From Spirochaetota bacterium (lineage in GTDB: Bacteria; Spirochaetota; JAGLSM01; JAKPMW01): 8,116 nucleotides of DNA. The stretch covers positions 1-8,116 of the forward strand of contig JAKPMW010000053.1 in assembly GCA_029548715.1 (NCBI GenBank). Reading direction: 5' to 3'. Position 1 is the first letter of the stretch; each line of letters starts with the position of its first letter. The notes under the pieces were generated by a model. That model was not told where the DNA came from. It made no database searches and worked only from the letters and a program-made list of their open reading frames with translations. A program made the position numbers and the translations under genes. Below, one piece after another: positions 6,788 to 8,116 of this stretch.

Positions 6788-7282
6788 TCAGACTTTTGTC
6801 ATTTTTTCGAATTCGCTGATCCGGTTTTCGAGGATCTGCGTCTGCTGCTCGTGAGTCAAGCCGGTGCGCAGGACCCGCTCGCAGCCGGAGATGATCAGCT
6901 GGTTGATGCGGTGGCCGGTCAGGGCCAAAAACTGTTCGCTCTCGGCGACAAGCTCGGCCTCTTTTTGCCGGCGCATCTCGCCCATTGCCGCAAAGGTCTC
7001 TTTTTCGAGTTCTTCGTACCGGCTGCGGGCCCGTTCGCGGGCTTCGGCCAGGAGTTCTTCCCGCTCACGATCGATAGCGGCCAGTCTCCGGGAGAGATCC
7101 GAAGAAGTGCGCTCCGCCTTGCGGGCGGCCTCCTCGGCGGTCTCGAGATCGCTTGCAATCCGGTTTTTTCGTTCGTCGATAGCCTTCGAAATGGGGGGCA
7201 GGACAAATTTTGAAAGAACGGCAAGGACGACAAGAAAGGAAACAAGTGTCCAGATGGCTACGCCTGGCTCAAACGTAAACAC
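6788..7282 (-). CDS. atpF: Fo ATP synthase b subunit (peripheral stalk)
   Basis: The protein has 164 residues from the chosen start. A short N-terminus and one membrane helix (about 8-28, 'VAIWTLVSFLVVLAVLSKFV') are followed by 'LPPISKAIDERKNRIASDLE', the classic b-subunit junction. A long, highly charged, Ala/Glu/Arg-rich coiled coil runs to the C-terminus, where it should meet delta. I chose GTG at 7282 because a perfect AAGGAGG (7296-7290) sits seven bases before it. The in-frame TTG at 7288 would lie one base after that site, which is too close. The product is complete. There is only one b gene here, not the b/b' pair of photosynthetic and some other lineages. The coiled coil appears to lack any cysteine until 'SGCERVL' near the C-terminus. 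Confidence 0.94.
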   Translation of the reverse strand: MFTFEPGVAIWTLVSFLVVLAVLSKFVLPPISKAIDERKNRIASDLETAEEAARKAERTSSDLSRRLAAIDREREELLAEARERARSRYEELEKETFAAMGEMRRQKEAELVAESEQFLALTGHRINQLIISGCERVLRTGLTHEQQTQILENRISEFEKMTKV

Positions 7283-7289
7283 GGGCAAT

Positions 7290-7296
7290 CCTCCTT
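7290..7296 (-). promoter_or_regulatory. Shine-Dalgarno site that decides the atpF start
   Basis: On the minus strand this reads AAGGAGG, a perfect anti-16S match. It is seven bases from the GTG at 7282 and only one base from the TTG at 7288, so initiation at the GTG is favoured. Confidence 0.8.
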
Positions 7297-7338
7297 ACCG
7301 GATGGGTACACGCTGCGTACAGTAACATGCTGCTGCAA

Positions 7339-7644
7339 TCAGGGTTTGGCCGGTGCGTTGCTGGCAACAACGGTGGTTGCCGCTGGCCTGGCAGCATTGA
7401 CGGCGGCCTGTTCGTGTGCAGCCGGCTGGGGAGTCTTGCTGGCCAGCATGATGGCGATGACGAGGGCGTAGAGGACAGCCGCTTCGATAAAGGCAATCCC
7501 GACAAAAATCAGGGGCCTGATCCGGCCGGTGATCTCCGGTTGACGGGCAATGCTCTCGAATGCCTTGCTCATCATCAGGCCGATTCCGAGGGTGCCGCCG
7601 AGGGCAGCGATGCTGATTGCGATTCCTGCGCCGAGTGCTTCCAT
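7339..7644 (-). CDS. atpE: Fo ATP synthase c subunit (proton ring) with C-terminal Ala/Pro-rich tail
   Basis: The protein has 101 residues, longer than the usual 70-90. Helix 1 (about 5-30) has the Gly-rich 'GGTLGIG' (16-22). The polar loop is 'ARQPEITGRIRP' (33-44). Helix 2 (about 45-68) carries the ion-binding Glu E54 in 'GIAFIEAAVLYALVIAIML'. The Na+ signature is absent: the Gln of helix 1 is Ile here, and the residues after Glu are Ala-Ala, not Ser-Thr, so proton coupling is indicated. After K70 the protein continues with about 31 residues rich in Ala, Pro, Thr and Val. Both c termini normally face the periplasmic side, so the tail would project from every ring subunit. The ATG has AAGGAG (7656-7651) six bases upstream, the kind of strong site expected for the highly translated c gene. 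It lies 32 bases after atpB and 56 bases before the atpF start. Confidence 0.96.
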   Translation of the reverse strand: MEALGAGIAISIAALGGTLGIGLMMSKAFESIARQPEITGRIRPLIFVGIAFIEAAVLYALVIAIMLASKTPQPAAHEQAAVNAARPAATTVVASNAPAKP

Positions 7645-7650
7645 GACTGT

Positions 7651-7656
7651 CTCCTT
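7651..7656 (-). promoter_or_regulatory. Strong Shine-Dalgarno site of atpE
   Basis: On the minus strand this reads AAGGAG, six bases before the atpE ATG, in a TTTAAGGAGA context. High initiation would fit the need for many c subunits per enzyme. Confidence 0.75.
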
Positions 7657-7676
7657 AAAGGTGCTAAAGTTACGAT

Positions 7677-8116
7677 TTAGTGTTTTTGCTCCGCCTCGGC
7701 GACCATCAGGGCGCTTAAAAAGGCGAAGACGTAAGCCTGGATAAAGCTGACAAAAAGCTCAAACAGCATGATGGCGATTGCCCCTCCGACTGAAAATACA
7801 GGGACAACGGCATTTTTTGCGGTGGCGGCAAACGAGATGATTGTGAGAAAGAGAGTGTGTCCGCCTGACATATTGGCAAACAGCCGGACCGCGAGAGAGA
7901 CGGGCTTGAAGAGCTGGCTGACAAGCTCGATCGGAAACATCATTGCGACAACAGGACCGCTTACGCCCGAGGGGATCATGCTTTTCCAGAAACCGAAGGG
8001 GCCGTGCGCCTTGAAGCGCAGGGCGACAGCGAGGGAAAAGAAGACGAAAGCCAGGGCAAAGGTTTCATTGAGATTGCCGCTGCCTGATGTGGCCCCGGGG
8101 ATCACATTGGCAAGGT
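7677..8116 (-). CDS. atpB: Fo ATP synthase a subunit, C-terminal part (5' end beyond the window)
   Basis: The frame is open to the right edge. The GTG at 8105 is an internal codon: upstream codons read Leu-Ala-Asn before 'VIPGATSGSGNLNETFALA', which matches the conserved interior of subunit a (l.n.iPG..sPT.dLn.T.aLA). About 145 residues are visible, and roughly 90-130 should lie outside. The essential Arg is in 'KPVSLAVRLFANMSGGHTL' (numbering from the GTG, R74; equivalent to E. coli R210). 'SFIQAYVFAFLSALMV' contains the conserved Gln of the last helix (Q123; E. coli Q252). The positions equivalent to E. coli E219 and H245 are His and Glu, a reciprocal swap known from many other bacteria and mitochondria. 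It is the first visible gene of the operon; atpI and the promoter, if present, are outside the window. Confidence 0.95.
   Translation of the reverse strand, partial: LANVIPGATSGSGNLNETFALAFVFFSLAVALRFKAHGPFGFWKSMIPSGVSGPVVAMMFPIELVSQLFKPVSLAVRLFANMSGGHTLFLTIISFAATAKNAVVPVFSVGGAIAIMLFELFVSFIQAYVFAFLSALMVAEAEQKH

Noticed and set aside
6166..6819. Long plus-strand open frame (217 residues) opposite atpH
   Set aside because: It is the mirror of the atpH coding frame. The minus-strand reading has recognisable delta motifs; the plus-strand product matches no family I know and has no ribosome site.
2107..8116. Na+-translocating N-type ATPase operon
   Set aside because: The gene order is the standard one with a delta gene present, no atpQ/atpR genes follow epsilon, and the c subunit lacks the Gln and Glu-Ser-Thr sodium ligands.

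Overview
The window is one strand-coherent block. All ten protein genes read on the minus strand, from the right edge (8116) towards the left, and the block closes with a strong intrinsic terminator at about 61-90. Eight genes form a classical F-type ATP synthase operon in transcription order atpB (a, 5' end cut by the window edge), atpE (c), atpF (b), atpH (delta), atpA (alpha), atpG (gamma), atpD (beta), atpC (epsilon). Two further genes follow on the same strand: a YhhN/TMEM86-family (lysoplasmalogenase-like) membrane protein, and a membrane-anchored LuxR-type transcription factor with a PAS-like domain. I see no terminator between atpC and the regulator, so the last two genes are plausibly read-through members of the same transcription unit. 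That is an inference from spacing and strand only.

Organism: the order B-E-F-H-A-G-D-C, a b subunit with a single membrane anchor and only one copy of it, strong AGGAG-type ribosome binding sites, GTG starts and a GC content that looks to be in the high fifties (counted on sampled lines) indicate a bacterium, probably Gram-negative. The subunit sequences are clearly H+-type F-ATPase but divergent in several places. I cannot place the taxon from sequence alone. Nitrospirota/Leptospirillum-like or a deltaproteobacterial lineage are possible, at low confidence.

How the genes work together: a and the c-ring form the proton path in the membrane. b and delta form the stator that ties a to the alpha3beta3 head. 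Gamma and epsilon form the rotor shaft that couples c-ring rotation to ATP synthesis or hydrolysis in beta. Most catalytic and coupling residues are intact: both Walker A motifs, the alpha Arg finger, the c carboxylate Glu and the a-subunit Arg. The genes are tightly packed. atpA/atpG overlap by 23 bases, atpG/atpD are 3 bases apart, and atpD/atpC share ATGA, which suggests translational coupling in the F1 part.

Points of interest: an epsilon subunit consisting only of the beta-sandwich domain; a c subunit with an Ala/Pro-rich C-terminal tail of about 31 residues; a beta subunit with altered NEPPGAR-type and DELSEED-type motifs; a divergent, AT-richer delta; and the unusual appended pair of YhhN protein and membrane-bound LuxR/PAS regulator. 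I found no phage, transposon, CRISPR, tRNA or rRNA signal. I would not claim a wholly new system here. The window is best described as an ordinary ATP synthase locus with some unusual subunits and an interesting downstream regulator.
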